DNA of 25,475 nt from a virus, in IMG/VR virus record IMGVR_UViG_3300024358_000055, positions 1 through 25,475 of that record; one strand, written 5' to 3'. The position numbers and the translations under genes were made by a program. The notes beneath the pieces were generated by a model. The model was not told the origin of the DNA and did no database searches. It saw only the letters and a program-made list of their open reading frames with translations. Each line of letters starts with the position of its first letter. Position 1 is the stretch's first letter. Of this stretch, positions 16,094-23,752 are shown piece by piece.

Positions 16094-18312
16094 TAGCGTC
16101 GTCCATCTGGGCGCACATCAAGGCGCGGCGTACCGAGCTGCCAAGCAACACCAAGGTCATTGGAACTAATTTTGAATGCCATCTGACGACCACGGATACG
16201 CACATAGGCGTACTCTGTGAACTGCTGCACGTTGTATGTGCGTTGGCCTGAGTAGTTATTACCGCTGGTGATCGTCGGGCTGTCAGAACTACCGTAGTTT
16301 GTGCCGGGGTTTTGGCGTGGACGAACAGTGAAGTCTAATGACGGACTTGCGGTATCTGACCCGTCAAAGGTCACATCAGGAATAATGCGCCACACAATAC
16401 CGAAGTTGTGTCCGTCACCAATATCAAAGTCAGAAGATTGGCAATACGCTTCAATCGGCGAAACGGGTGTTGTGGTGCCATCGTCGTTGCCTGTCTCGTG
16501 GTAAATCAATTGGCCGTTGTAACCGGCAGCCATGGGGACAGTACGCAGGGGGCTGTCAAGCCAAGCAGTGCGCGCCATCGTGCCGTAATACCAAGTGCGT
16601 TCAAGGTGGTTGAACACCACGTACTTGTCGATTGTGTTGCTGTTGGCCGAGCAGTAGAACCACCAAATCTCGTTGTAGCCTTCGTTGGTGCTAGAGAAGA
16701 ATTGATACGACTGAAGCATGTTGATGTCTTGGAAGACATACTGACGCAAGGTGCATGGCAGTGTTTCCACACGACCTGAATACATATAGAACTTGTCGGT
16801 GCCCATCCAGTAGGTCACGTTGTTCGCCACAGACACCACGTTTGGCCCAGCAATAGACAGGTTGTCGCCCATGATCTGGAAGCCCCAAACGTATGGGGGG
16901 CCGAGGTACTGCATAGAATACAAAGCGGCATCAGTCCACACCAAGATTTCCTGACGGGTTTGCTGTGCGGCAACAATCTCGGAACCACGGCTCAGTCGGT
17001 AATCACCTGCTTGGTTCGTTGCTGAAGGTGTCCATGTGTAGAACTCTTCTTGTTGCGACCAACGAATAAGCAGTGGGTCTTGGGTTGCTGAAAACAAAAC
17101 GCCCGATGGGTCATTGGTACCAAAACAAATCACAAAACGCGATGAGTCAGACACCATGACTAAGTTAGCAACTGATGGCGATGTGCTATCCATGAGTGCG
17201 CCATTAACAGTTGTGCCCGCTTGCATAACCACACCACGATCAAATACGTTGGGGTTAGCGTTCACCGACCAGTAATACAGCGCGCCGCCACGGGGGTTGA
17301 AGATCAAGTCCTCACCGTAGTTTGATTGGCTCCAAATACGTAGTTGAATACCCACGCCCGTCGCAGCAGCCTGACCCCAGCCGGTCCAAGAAGAAGCGAC
17401 TTGAGTGACGGTAGCGCCGGAAGTGTGAGCTGCGGCAGTCGTACCGTTTGCACCGCGCACGCAGCCAGTCAGTGTGTTTGTTGATTTGCCGGAATATGTG
17501 ATGGACTCGGTATCAATAACAATCGTGCCAGACGCAGTAAAGGATGCTGCGGATGTCAATGTGATAGAGGTGGCGCTAGAGTTGATCGAACCATTCAAAG
17601 TGGTTGTGATAGAACCCGCTGTAGTGCCGCCCCAAGTACCAGCGCCCCAACCAGTAGCCACAGTATATGTAGCCGAACCTGATGTAATTTGATAGGTCAA
17701 AGTGGCAGTGCCCGCAGTGGCAGTCGATGTAGCGGGGGCGCTAACGGTGATGTTGTATTGGTTACCGTTCAGGTATGTTATCTGGAATTCGCGATTGAGC
17801 GCGGAAGCGGGAATGCCGTTAACAGCGCCGCCCACACCAGAGATCATCACAAAGTCACCAGTCTGCGCACCGTGCCCGGGGTCGTTGACAGTCACGGTGG
17901 TGGAAGTATTGACCGTTGTAAACGCAGTGCCAGCCGAAGTTGTGTTTGTATCCCGAATAGGTGTGACATCATAAAAATAACCGTTAGGGCCGTTTTGGAT
18001 GTAGAACTTCAAGTTCGTGCCCATGCCCAAATAGTTGTTGCCAGCCAACGAATACCAATTCCACATCGAACGACACACGCCCCAATATGCGCCAGCTGGG
18101 GGAGTCGCCGATATTTCTGTGCCGCTTGCCACGAGTGTGCCTATAGGGGCAGTTGGGTAATATGTGCCAGTATCAAGAATCCAGCCGCCTAACTTCTCGG
18201 GAAAGCCCGAACGAAAGCGAATCTTGTCGCACTCGAACCAGCCCCCCTCGTTGGCTAGAGTTGTACCTTCGCGGTTGACACCGGGGCGGAATTGAAGTTT
18301 TTGTAACGGCAT
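16093..18312 (-). CDS. P22 gp10-like tail hub / DNA-stabilisation protein (739 aa)
   Basis: The ATG at 18312 has AGGA about ten bases upstream. The N-terminus QFRPGVNREGTTLANEGGW (7-25), then KIRFRSGFPEKLGGW (30-44), is the signature opening of phage tail accessory proteins related to P22 gp10, which plug the portal-tail channel and retain packaged DNA. The body from about 320 has repeating W/Y-rich strands, consistent with a beta-propeller. The C-terminus QFTEYAYVRIRGRQMAFKI closes the last blade. Two extra beta domains sit after residue 130: an FCCH-like repeat (about 134-208, GHGAQTGDFVMISGVGG) and an ITLTSAASFTASG...ITYSG domain (about 238-305). It overlaps the jelly-roll gene by one base. 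Confidence 0.8.
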   Translation of the reverse strand: MPLQKLQFRPGVNREGTTLANEGGWFECDKIRFRSGFPEKLGGWILDTGTYYPTAPIGTLVASGTEISATPPAGAYWGVCRSMWNWYSLAGNNYLGMGTNLKFYIQNGPNGYFYDVTPIRDTNTTSAGTAFTTVNTSTTVTVNDPGHGAQTGDFVMISGVGGAVNGIPASALNREFQITYLNGNQYNITVSAPATSTATAGTATLTYQITSGSATYTVATGWGAGTWGGTTAGSITTTLNGSINSSATSITLTSAASFTASGTIVIDTESITYSGKSTNTLTGCVRGANGTTAAAHTSGATVTQVASSWTGWGQAAATGVGIQLRIWSQSNYGEDLIFNPRGGALYYWSVNANPNVFDRGVVMQAGTTVNGALMDSTSPSVANLVMVSDSSRFVICFGTNDPSGVLFSATQDPLLIRWSQQEEFYTWTPSATNQAGDYRLSRGSEIVAAQQTRQEILVWTDAALYSMQYLGPPYVWGFQIMGDNLSIAGPNVVSVANNVTYWMGTDKFYMYSGRVETLPCTLRQYVFQDINMLQSYQFFSSTNEGYNEIWWFYCSANSNTIDKYVVFNHLERTWYYGTMARTAWLDSPLRTVPMAAGYNGQLIYHETGNDDGTTTPVSPIEAYCQSSDFDIGDGHNFGIVWRIIPDVTFDGSDTASPSLDFTVRPRQNPGTNYGSSDSPTITSGNNYSGQRTYNVQQFTEYAYVRIRGRQMAFKISSNDLGVAWQLGTPRLDVRPDGRR

Positions 18313-18328
18313 GGCTGTATTTTCCTAC

Positions 18329-18988
18329 TTAGGCGCGGCACTGTCCATAGCACGCATCGTACAACGCTTGGCGTTGCTCGTACCCAATCAAACCGCCGTT
18401 GATCTTTTTGGTCATACCTTTGATGTCACCGACGTCGGCGAACGCAGACAAGTTGTTTGCTTTCCAGAACCAGCCAGCCGAGCGAGCAGCAGCCATAGGC
18501 TCAAGAAGCAAATCAGGATTACCAACAAGATCAATGCCCAAAGCTTGCCCGCATTTTTCATAATTAAATTTGCCCGTCAACTGTTTCAGACCTCTGCCGC
18601 GGTACAGCCACCCTTCACCAGATTCGGCGGGGCCGTTGCCCATACGACCGCTGTAAACCAAATTCGCGATGAGCTCCGGCTTACCGGCTATGCTGTTAGC
18701 CACAGCGGTGGGAGTCAGTTTCCCCTTCTCATCCTTGACGGGTTTCTTGTCGGGGCCGAGCACCGCAAAGCGGTTGGGCCAGCATGCAGCCAGCGTAGCG
18801 GCGCGGTAGTTCAAATTTTCTGACAGCATGGTGTAGCCGCCAGACTCGTGGCTAGTCTGCGCCAAGAACCCAGCGATGCGCTGGGGTGTGTTGATCTCAA
18901 ACTCTCGGCAGGTGACGCGCACTGCCTCCAGCCACTTGGCTGGGTCTTTAATCTTGGCTGCTTGCAAGTCGGCGAGTTCAGGTGTCAT
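18329..18988 (-). CDS. Endolysin, glycoside hydrolase family 19 (chitinase-like)
   Basis: This 219-residue lysozyme-type enzyme cleaves the peptidoglycan glycan chain at the end of infection. The GH19 signature is clear: AQTSHESGG (43-51) with the catalytic Glu at 48, LSENLNY (56-62), NLVYSGRMGNG (109-119) and the substrate-cleft motif GWLYRGRGLKQLTG (126-139). The second acid is probably one of E122 or E125. A C-terminal helical part follows. There is no signal peptide or SAR helix, so export depends on the holin encoded immediately upstream, whose stop it overlaps as ATGA (18985-18988). Length is normal for single-domain phage GH19 endolysins. Confidence 0.93.
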   Translation of the reverse strand: MTPELADLQAAKIKDPAKWLEAVRVTCREFEINTPQRIAGFLAQTSHESGGYTMLSENLNYRAATLAACWPNRFAVLGPDKKPVKDEKGKLTPTAVANSIAGKPELIANLVYSGRMGNGPAESGEGWLYRGRGLKQLTGKFNYEKCGQALGIDLVGNPDLLLEPMAAARSAGWFWKANNLSAFADVGDIKGMTKKINGGLIGYEQRQALYDACYGQCRA

Positions 18989-19488
18989 TTGTCACCTTTC
19001 AATTCTTTCATCTGCTTCATGGTGTCTTCACGCGCTTTGTTAGCCTGACCGTAGAAGAACGCGATGATCGCTGGGATAGTCGTACCAATCAAGAAGCCCA
19101 AGATGATGTTGACGAAGTCACGGTTGCGGTTCTGCACCTCTAGGAATGACACGGCAAAGAAGTACGAACAGGCAAAGATGCCCCAGAACCAAGCGTAGTA
19201 GTACAGGAAGCGACGCACAAATTGGTCGGACGACATCATTGCTGCCATCTGCATATCAGTGGCACGCTGCGCAGACTTCTCATCCAGCTCAGCCATGAAC
19301 TCCGCGTGGCGGTTGGCTTCCTCTTGCAGCTTGGCGTTGTACTCGGGTGTGGCTTCACCTTCTGGCTTGAGCTCGATGCCCAGCTTCTCCTGCACGGCGT
19401 CCACGCCTTTTTCGATGACTTGGTCGGCGACCTTGTGCATCCCGTTGTTGATGAGGTTGGCTACGATGCCTGCAACGATTGGTAACAT
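18985..19488 (-). CDS. Holin, GTA/3TM type
   Basis: This is a 167-residue membrane protein. A short hydrophobic N-terminus (MLPIVAGIVANLI) precedes a charged coiled region (about 20-85). Two strong transmembrane helices follow at about 96-117 (YYYAWFWGIFACSYFFAVSF) and 124-147 (FVNIILGFLIGTTIPAIIAFFYG), and then a short basic tail. This layout fits the GTA_holin_3TM family. It would form membrane holes that release or trigger the endolysin. AAGGACG lies just before the start, and the gene overlaps the endolysin by ATGA, a standard lysis-pair arrangement. Confidence 0.85.
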   Translation of the reverse strand: MLPIVAGIVANLINNGMHKVADQVIEKGVDAVQEKLGIELKPEGEATPEYNAKLQEEANRHAEFMAELDEKSAQRATDMQMAAMMSSDQFVRRFLYYYAWFWGIFACSYFFAVSFLEVQNRNRDFVNIILGFLIGTTIPAIIAFFYGQANKAREDTMKQMKELKGDK

Positions 19489-19656
19489 TTATTCGTCCTT
19501 AAAAAGTTTTTGCTTCTTTTCTTTTTCTTCCGCCCGGAGGCAGATTGCCTCTGTGTGCTTTAGCTTCTTGTCCATGTACACAAGCCCCATCCATGTGGCA
19601 AAGTTCAAAAAGATCAGCAACGTAACAATTGCAACCCACCAGTAGAACTCCTTCAT
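19489..19656 (-). CDS. Small single-TM protein of the lysis block (55 aa)
   Basis: I chose the ATG at 19656 because it overlaps the stop of the upstream gene as ATGA. A longer reading from 19758 would run 100 bases into that gene. Residues 4-28 (FYWWVAIVTLLIFLNFATWMGLVYM) form one transmembrane helix, followed by a Lys/Glu-rich tail (about 29-55). An N-terminal anchor with a charged helical tail is the layout of a very short inner-membrane spanin or an antiholin-type regulator. It sits directly before the holin. Function is inferred from position only, and no lipoprotein partner is visible nearby. Confidence 0.75.
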   Translation of the reverse strand: MKEFYWWVAIVTLLIFLNFATWMGLVYMDKKLKHTEAICLRAEEKEKKQKLFKDE

Positions 19657-20384
19657 AGAAGAGAAAACAGTCCCGTCATCCACAGCACGGCCATTGCCAT
19701 TACCACTGCGTACCCCAGCTTTGCCTTGAGAAGATTGTTGCGGTACTCGCGTTGCCATCTTGCGTCGATTTCCTGTTTGCGCTTCAATGCTCTGTCAAAC
19801 TCGCGCTCTTCCAGAATCTGGTCGTACATCTTCAAGAACCGTGTGTAGATCGACTGCAACCCAATGTCCTTGGGCGTGTAAATCATGGTCTCTCGAATCT
19901 GAACTGTCATCTGTTCAAGCTGCATTTCGATCTGTATCCTGTCTAGCGCGGCACCTTCAATGTCGGTTGTGGTTTTCGATTCTTCTTCAAGCTCGTGACA
20001 GTATTCTTGCAACTGCCTGCGTATCTCGAAGAAGGTCTTGAGCTGTTCGCAAATCTGGTGGATGGCTTGGGTTTGGTATTCCTCGTAACTCAGTTGCTCA
20101 ACAGGCTTTGGTTTGTAGTTAACGGCTCGGCTGGAAGGTTTCGCAATACTTGTTTGGACCGTAGACGCAGGCGCGTTGCTTTTCTTTGAACCACCGAATA
20201 AGCTGGAAATCCAGCTCCAAAGACCGACGATTTCGGCATATATAGCTTTCCCGTCCCCGACAGCCTTTTCAATTGCCGCTTTCGTCTTTGTAATTTCAGC
20301 CTTACCTTGAGACAACATCTCACACCCGCTGCGTATCGCCGCAACGGTCGCCTGAGCCGCCATGAGAAGGCTGAAAGGGTCCAC
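19653..20384 (-). CDS. Tail-anchored coiled-coil membrane protein (243 aa)
   Basis: The start is a GTG at 20384, three bases after the cupin stop, with a weak ribosome-binding site. An ATG at 20363 is an alternative. An N-terminal hydrophobic or amphipathic part (1-63, including VGLWSWISSLFGG) and a Ser/Lys/Pro-rich linker (about 64-97) precede a long charged coiled-coil region (about 98-215). The protein ends in one transmembrane helix, LGYAVVMAMAVLWMTGLFSLL (223-243), with nothing after it, so it is tail-anchored. I do not recognise a named family. Being next to the one-TM protein, holin and endolysin, it may act in lysis timing or envelope disruption; that is inference. Confidence 0.78.
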   Translation of the reverse strand: MDPFSLLMAAQATVAAIRSGCEMLSQGKAEITKTKAAIEKAVGDGKAIYAEIVGLWSWISSLFGGSKKSNAPASTVQTSIAKPSSRAVNYKPKPVEQLSYEEYQTQAIHQICEQLKTFFEIRRQLQEYCHELEEESKTTTDIEGAALDRIQIEMQLEQMTVQIRETMIYTPKDIGLQSIYTRFLKMYDQILEEREFDRALKRKQEIDARWQREYRNNLLKAKLGYAVVMAMAVLWMTGLFSLL

Positions 20385-20387
20385 ATC

Positions 20388-20870
20388 TTAAAAGGCTTGT
20401 CGAGCGTCAAACATCCTTGGCACACGATTTGGTGTCAAGTCGTCGAATGGTGCAGCAGGTGGCATCAGGTTCTTTCCTGTCTGGGCATACACCGTCTCAA
20501 TCGTGTTTCGCAAAGGCAGCGGCACAGGGATCATCTCGGGGTCGATGATGGTCTCGGTCTCATCACGCAGTGCGTGAATACAACAAACAACCGTGCCGTC
20601 TTCCAACGAAGTGATCTGGTGCGCAACATCCTTCTCGATCATCACCATGGCTGGCGCTTTGTATGTCACTGGCTCCAACAGCTCTTTTGTGTTGTCGTCG
20701 TACAGCTGAACTGTGATCGAACCTGTGGCCAAGAGGCTAGCGTGGGAGTAAGGGTGGCGGTGGCCAACCTCGACGATACCCGCCTGTGGGAAGAACATGC
20801 GGCGCACATAAACGTTTGACAAGCAGGAGATTTGAACCTCCGGCCCTTGCAGGGTAGCTTGCGGCTTCAT
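20388..20870 (-). CDS. Cupin-fold protein (160 aa)
   Basis: A single cupin domain occupies about residues 20-105. Motif 1 is GHRHPYSHASLLATG (36-50), with H37, H39 and H43 as likely metal ligands. Motif 2 is PAMVMIEKDVAHQITSLEDG (73-92), with H84 as the last ligand. A Pro-rich extension follows (about 110-160). Cupins bind metals and act as isomerases, dioxygenases or sugar-nucleotide enzymes, or are simply structural. Similar short cupins occur in phage late regions without a known role. The start overlaps the 75-residue gene's stop by ATGA (20867-20870). The first codons contain a tRNA T-arm-like string, which I judge to be chance. Confidence 0.8.
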   Translation of the reverse strand: MKPQATLQGPEVQISCLSNVYVRRMFFPQAGIVEVGHRHPYSHASLLATGSITVQLYDDNTKELLEPVTYKAPAMVMIEKDVAHQITSLEDGTVVCCIHALRDETETIIDPEMIPVPLPLRNTIETVYAQTGKNLMPPAAPFDDLTPNRVPRMFDARQAF

Positions 20871-21094
20871 GCGACGAACGAACCCAGATCAAGCATTTGG
20901 AACTGACGGGTTTCGTAGTTCCATTTCAGGATTTGACGGGCTTCACCGGCCTCAAGGTTTCTCGTGCGCAGTTGCAACGCCCAATCAGGCATTGGCACAA
21001 TCGACACGCCATCATGGTCGGCGTAAACAATGTCGGCTTCTGTACCAACACCGTGGTCCCACACAATACCGTTGATTACTTTAGCTACGTTCAT
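20867..21094 (-). CDS. Small hypothetical protein (75 aa)
   Basis: The ATG at 21094 has a perfect AAGGAGG just upstream, located in the last codons of the fibre gene. This settles the start against a longer reading from 21214 that would overlap that gene. The product (MNVAKVINGIVWDHG ... YETRQFQMLDLGSFVA) is small, soluble and mixed alpha/beta, with no membrane segment or metal motif. I do not recognise it. It overlaps the cupin gene by ATGA, so the two are probably translated together, and it carries one of the strongest ribosome-binding sites in the operon, suggesting abundant synthesis. Confidence 0.8.
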   Translation of the reverse strand: MNVAKVINGIVWDHGVGTEADIVYADHDGVSIVPMPDWALQLRTRNLEAGEARQILKWNYETRQFQMLDLGSFVA

Positions 21095-21096
21095 GT

Positions 21097-22434
21097 TTAA
21101 CCTCCTTGCCAAATATAGGCTGTGAGTGCGTGCGGGCCACCGTTTGCAATATGGTAGACATCCACGACGGTTTGGTTTGTACCGCCAGAAATGGCGGTGA
21201 TTCTTCTTCGGCAAGAAGTAATGTAGAACTCACCGGGCACCGATGATGAACCCCACCAAACCCAGTAGTCAAAAGCAACCTCTGGAACGCCCAGAGTGCC
21301 GCCTGTTGTAATGACGATGGTATCGGTTGCTGCGGCAGAAGAGCTGTTGATTGAACCAGTCACCGAACCAGAATAGTTGCGGTACAAAAGCGTTGGTTTG
21401 CTTGTTACACCACTCCACGCCACGTTGGTGGCGGTGGCAGCATTGCCTGTTGTATAGCCCGAATAGTTTGCGTAGTTAACCGATTGACTGCCAATGTTAC
21501 TCGTTGTAATGAACGAACCGCCGGACTGTGGCGCAGTGGCTGTAGCAGCGTTACCGCTTGTGTTCTGGTTCAAGGTCGGGAATGTGCAGTTGGCCAAGTT
21601 GCCCGACGACGGTGTGCCCAAAGCAGGTGTAACCAAGGTAGGGCTATTAGACAGCACATTGCTGCCTGAACCAGTAGAAGTCGTTACGCCCGTGCCACCG
21701 CGAAGAACAGGCAAAGTTCCAGTAGTGCCGCCGTCAATAGGCAAGCCAGTAGCGTTTGTTAATGTGACCGAAGAGGGCGTGCCCAAAGCGGGAGTCACCA
21801 ATGTGGGGCTGTTGGCAAACACGTTTGCGCCCGTGCCGGTTTCGTCGGTCAGCGCGGCGGCCAAGTTAGCGCTTGATGGTGTAGCCAAGAATGTAGCCAC
21901 GTTAGCGCCCAAACCAGACACACCCGTGGAAATTGGCAAGCCGGTAGCATTGGTCAAAGTGCCGGAAGCGGGAGTACCCAGCGCAGGAGTTGTGAACGAT
22001 GGCGAATTTAGATGTGTGTTTTGCTGGGCGACGTTTGTGCCTTCGCTCCACACTGCCATGACTTTGCCCGCAGGGATGGCTACGCCGGTACCCGCAGCAG
22101 TTGTGTTTCCAGTAACGGTCGAGTTGTAAATTGTCGCCACATAAGAAGTGGCGTTGTAAAAGATGTACGACTTAGACGACGCGGGGATGAACACCGAGAA
22201 GTTGGCAGAAGTCACCGTGGTTAACGCAATCATGGCGTTGCGTGACTGATCTTCCAAACCATCAATAGCCGTCAGCGCTTGGCTTGAGCTTGTGATTGAA
22301 ACTGAGGTGTAGCCCGCTACTGCGTCTACGAGCAGAGTACCAAGGTTGTTGTTGGTCGTCTCGCCCCAAATACCGGCTTGTTCACCGGTGCCGATCATCT
22401 CTAAGCGTAGGGCGTTGTTGTAGGAACTAGGCAT
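21097..22434 (-). CDS. Tail fibre protein with TPALGTP repeats (445 aa)
   Basis: The ATG at 22434 has AAGGA seven bases upstream, overlapping the previous stop. Residues 1-60 (NNALRLEMIGTGEQAGIWGETTNNNLGTLL) are the conserved N-terminal anchor of many phage fibres. A Thr/Ser/Gly/Ala-rich shaft follows, with three copies of a 21-25 residue module containing SPTLVTPALGTPSS and LTNATGLPI (144-168, 209-233, 264-284), probably a trimeric beta-structure. The C-terminal 100 residues differ in composition (FDYWVWWGSSSVPGEFYITSCRRRITAISGG to YIWQGG) and are a likely receptor-binding tip. It would sit at the tail and touch the host surface. The fibre call is strong; the receptor is unknown. Confidence 0.88.
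   Translation of the reverse strand: MPSSYNNALRLEMIGTGEQAGIWGETTNNNLGTLLVDAVAGYTSVSITSSSQALTAIDGLEDQSRNAMIALTTVTSANFSVFIPASSKSYIFYNATSYVATIYNSTVTGNTTAAGTGVAIPAGKVMAVWSEGTNVAQQNTHLNSPSFTTPALGTPASGTLTNATGLPISTGVSGLGANVATFLATPSSANLAAALTDETGTGANVFANSPTLVTPALGTPSSVTLTNATGLPIDGGTTGTLPVLRGGTGVTTSTGSGSNVLSNSPTLVTPALGTPSSGNLANCTFPTLNQNTSGNAATATAPQSGGSFITTSNIGSQSVNYANYSGYTTGNAATATNVAWSGVTSKPTLLYRNYSGSVTGSINSSSAAATDTIVITTGGTLGVPEVAFDYWVWWGSSSVPGEFYITSCRRRITAISGGTNQTVVDVYHIANGGPHALTAYIWQGG
21583..22005 (-). repeat. Three copies of a TPALGTP-containing fibre-shaft module
   Basis: Copies are coded at 21931-22005, 21736-21810 and 21583-21645. All share the core NSP-x-x-x-TPALGTP and mostly continue LTNATGLPI. 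Spacing between copies is 195 and 165 bases, so they are dispersed, not tandem. This module is widespread in phage tail fibres and allows shaft length change by recombination. Confidence 0.85.
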
Positions 22435-22443
22435 TTTGCGTCC

Positions 22444-23226
22444 TTAAGTTTGAGTCTTGATGACGTTCCAGTTCGTGCTCTGGGCGTCGTTGATGGTCTG
22501 CCAGCCGGGGGTCTGGGCGTCATTGATATTTTGCCAGTTTGCAGTCTGGCTGTCATTGATAATGTTCCACAGGAACGCGCCAAGGATGGTGTCTGCACCA
22601 ACGCCTGATTCAGATACCGAGGCAAGAAAAGCAGCTTGCGCAACGAGCGTATCAAGGGCTGCGGCAACCTCAGAAACTGAGACGGCAAAGTTGGCGGATG
22701 TGGCCGTGGTGTCTGTGCCTGTGATGGACTCGGCGATCTGCCCCACAAAGTTAACAGTAGGGTACACGAAGTCTGCGGCTGTGGATGTCTCGGGCACTGT
22801 GACAAAGTATGCGCCTGCGGGGGTGTACAGGTCTGTGCCTGTAGCCAGCTCGGAAATTTGGCCAATAAACGCCACGCCAGCGTATGCCGCTTCGTAGACT
22901 TGAGCTGTTTCAGAAATCTGGGTAGCGAATGTTTGCGCCGTGGCAACCGTGTCGGCACCGGTGGCTAATTCGCTGATGGCTGTTGAGAAGTTGGTCAGCG
23001 TTGAAACGCTGTCTGCACCAGTAATGCTCTCAAAGATTTGGCTGACGAAGGCTACGTTGGGGTAGACCAGATCGTTGCCGGTGGCTATTTCAGCGATGGA
23101 GGAAAGAAACGCCGCCTGCGCAGAGGCGACATCAGACGCAGTTACGCCCTCGGCAATAGCCGATACAAAAGACGATCCCCCTAGACTAGCGTAGGGGGAC
23201 TGGGCGTAAGCTGATATGCCAAACAT
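22444..23226 (-). CDS. Repeat protein with exact 20- and 11-residue periods, fibre-like (260 aa)
   Basis: The ATG overlaps the preceding TAA (TAATG, 23224-23228). After a short lead (MFGISAYAQSPYASLGGSS), residues 20-219 are ten consecutive repeats of exactly 20 residues. Phe stands at 20, 40, 60, 80, 100, 120, 160, 180 and 200 (Tyr at 140), each followed by a pattern close to F-x-x-x-I-x-E-x-x-T-G-x-D-x-V. Residues 220-253 are three repeats of 11 residues beginning at W220, W231 and W242 and closed by W253 (W-x-x-I-N-D-A-Q-T). The regular period suggests an elongated beta-solenoid or trimeric fibre shaft, and the Trp repeats a tip or partner-binding stem. There are no catalytic motifs or TM segment. 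It sits between fibre-type genes, so tail appendage is the best guess. Confidence 0.85.
   Translation of the reverse strand: MFGISAYAQSPYASLGGSSFVSAIAEGVTASDVASAQAAFLSSIAEIATGNDLVYPNVAFVSQIFESITGADSVSTLTNFSTAISELATGADTVATAQTFATQISETAQVYEAAYAGVAFIGQISELATGTDLYTPAGAYFVTVPETSTAADFVYPTVNFVGQIAESITGTDTTATSANFAVSVSEVAAALDTLVAQAAFLASVSESGVGADTILGAFLWNIINDSQTANWQNINDAQTPGWQTINDAQSTNWNVIKTQT
22471..23169 (-). repeat. Ten 60-base repeats followed by three 33-base repeats
   Basis: Bases 22570-23169 code ten in-register 20-residue units, and 22471-22569 code three 11-residue units with Trp first. Unit lengths show no insertion or deletion. The amino acid pattern is better kept than the DNA, because codons differ between units. 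This suggests old duplication held by structural selection. Confidence 0.88.
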
Positions 23227-23381
23227 TACTCAGTGATAACGTCTGTGGGCTGTGCTTGTTGCTGTTGTTGCGCAGCCTGCTGCATACCCTGAATCAGTTG
23301 GAACACTTGATCGTATGGCTGTTTGCCGAGGTAGCCCAAGACAGCGTTGGCCAAGTCGATAGGCAGTGTGATTTCTTTCAT
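23226..23381 (-). CDS. Small Gln-rich protein (51 aa)
   Basis: I found this short frame by reading the gap between two larger genes. The ATG at 23381 has GGAG eight bases upstream, and the stop TAA (23226-23228) overlaps the next start as TAATG. The product begins MKEITLPIDLANAVLGYLG, has a helix QPYDQVFQLIQGMQQAAQ and ends with a poly-Gln-rich tail to DVITE. An N-terminal strand-helix and a Gln-rich end resemble small phage assembly or chaperone-like proteins, but I do not recognise a family. Tight overlap on both sides and a good ribosome-binding site make it a real gene. Confidence 0.82.
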   Translation of the reverse strand: MKEITLPIDLANAVLGYLGKQPYDQVFQLIQGMQQAAQQQQQAQPTDVITE

Positions 23382-23383
23382 GT

Positions 23384-23728
23384 TTACTCCTGTGGTGTCA
23401 CCCAAGGCAGCGGTGGCTGCACGATGGGCGGATTGATTTGATTGTCGATTTGCTGCTGAACAGCGGCCTCAGTAGCAGCTTGGTCTACACCTGACGCCCA
23501 CACCCATCCCAGAACCTGCTCTTGTGTCAAGTCTGCGTAAGGGGTAAACGGCTGTTCGGGGTCAAGTGTAAATGAAGCAGAGCTATACACGCTACCGTTG
23601 TAGGTGTTGTCGCCCTCAACTTGCTCGCCGTTGCATCGCCAACCGGCTGAAATAACAACGTCGGTCTGACCGTCGTACTGGGGGTATGCGTTCATCCATT
23701 CGATGACCCAAGTGATTGTTGCTGACAT
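23384..23728 (-). CDS. Conserved small virion-associated phage protein (114 aa)
   Basis: The start at 23728 has AAAGGAAAC upstream. The first 65 residues are beta-rich (TITWVIEWMNAYPQYDGQTDVVISAGWRC, then TYNGSVYSSASFTLD). A conserved PFTPYADLTQEQVLGWVWA segment (about 60-78), a helix (about 80-97) and a Pro-rich end PPIVQPPLPWV follow. This is a recognisable family found next to tail-fibre genes in many uncultured phages, but its function is not established. A role as a tail-fibre assembly factor or virion cap is inferred from neighbours. Its stop lies two bases before the 51-residue gene, overlapping that gene's ribosome-binding area. Confidence 0.8.
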   Translation of the reverse strand: MSATITWVIEWMNAYPQYDGQTDVVISAGWRCNGEQVEGDNTYNGSVYSSASFTLDPEQPFTPYADLTQEQVLGWVWASGVDQAATEAAVQQQIDNQINPPIVQPPLPWVTPQE

Positions 23729-23752
23729 TTTGTTTCCTTTATGGGTTTTGGT

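Noticed and set aside
19489-19758. 89-residue version of the small TM protein
   Set aside because: Its first 34 codons lie inside the preceding gene and are Ser/Gly-rich. The ATG at 19656 with an ATGA overlap is the better start.
20828-20860. tRNA T-arm-like string (GGTTCAAATCTCC on the minus strand), possible tRNA remnant or att site
   Set aside because: It lies within the first codons of the cupin gene, lacks one base for a proper 5-bp T stem, has no matching acceptor or anticodon arms, and no integrase gene is near.
21494-22129. Plus-strand open frame (211 codons) opposite the tail fibre gene
   Set aside because: It mirrors the fibre's repetitive codons, is Val/Pro-rich and has no recognisable protein features.
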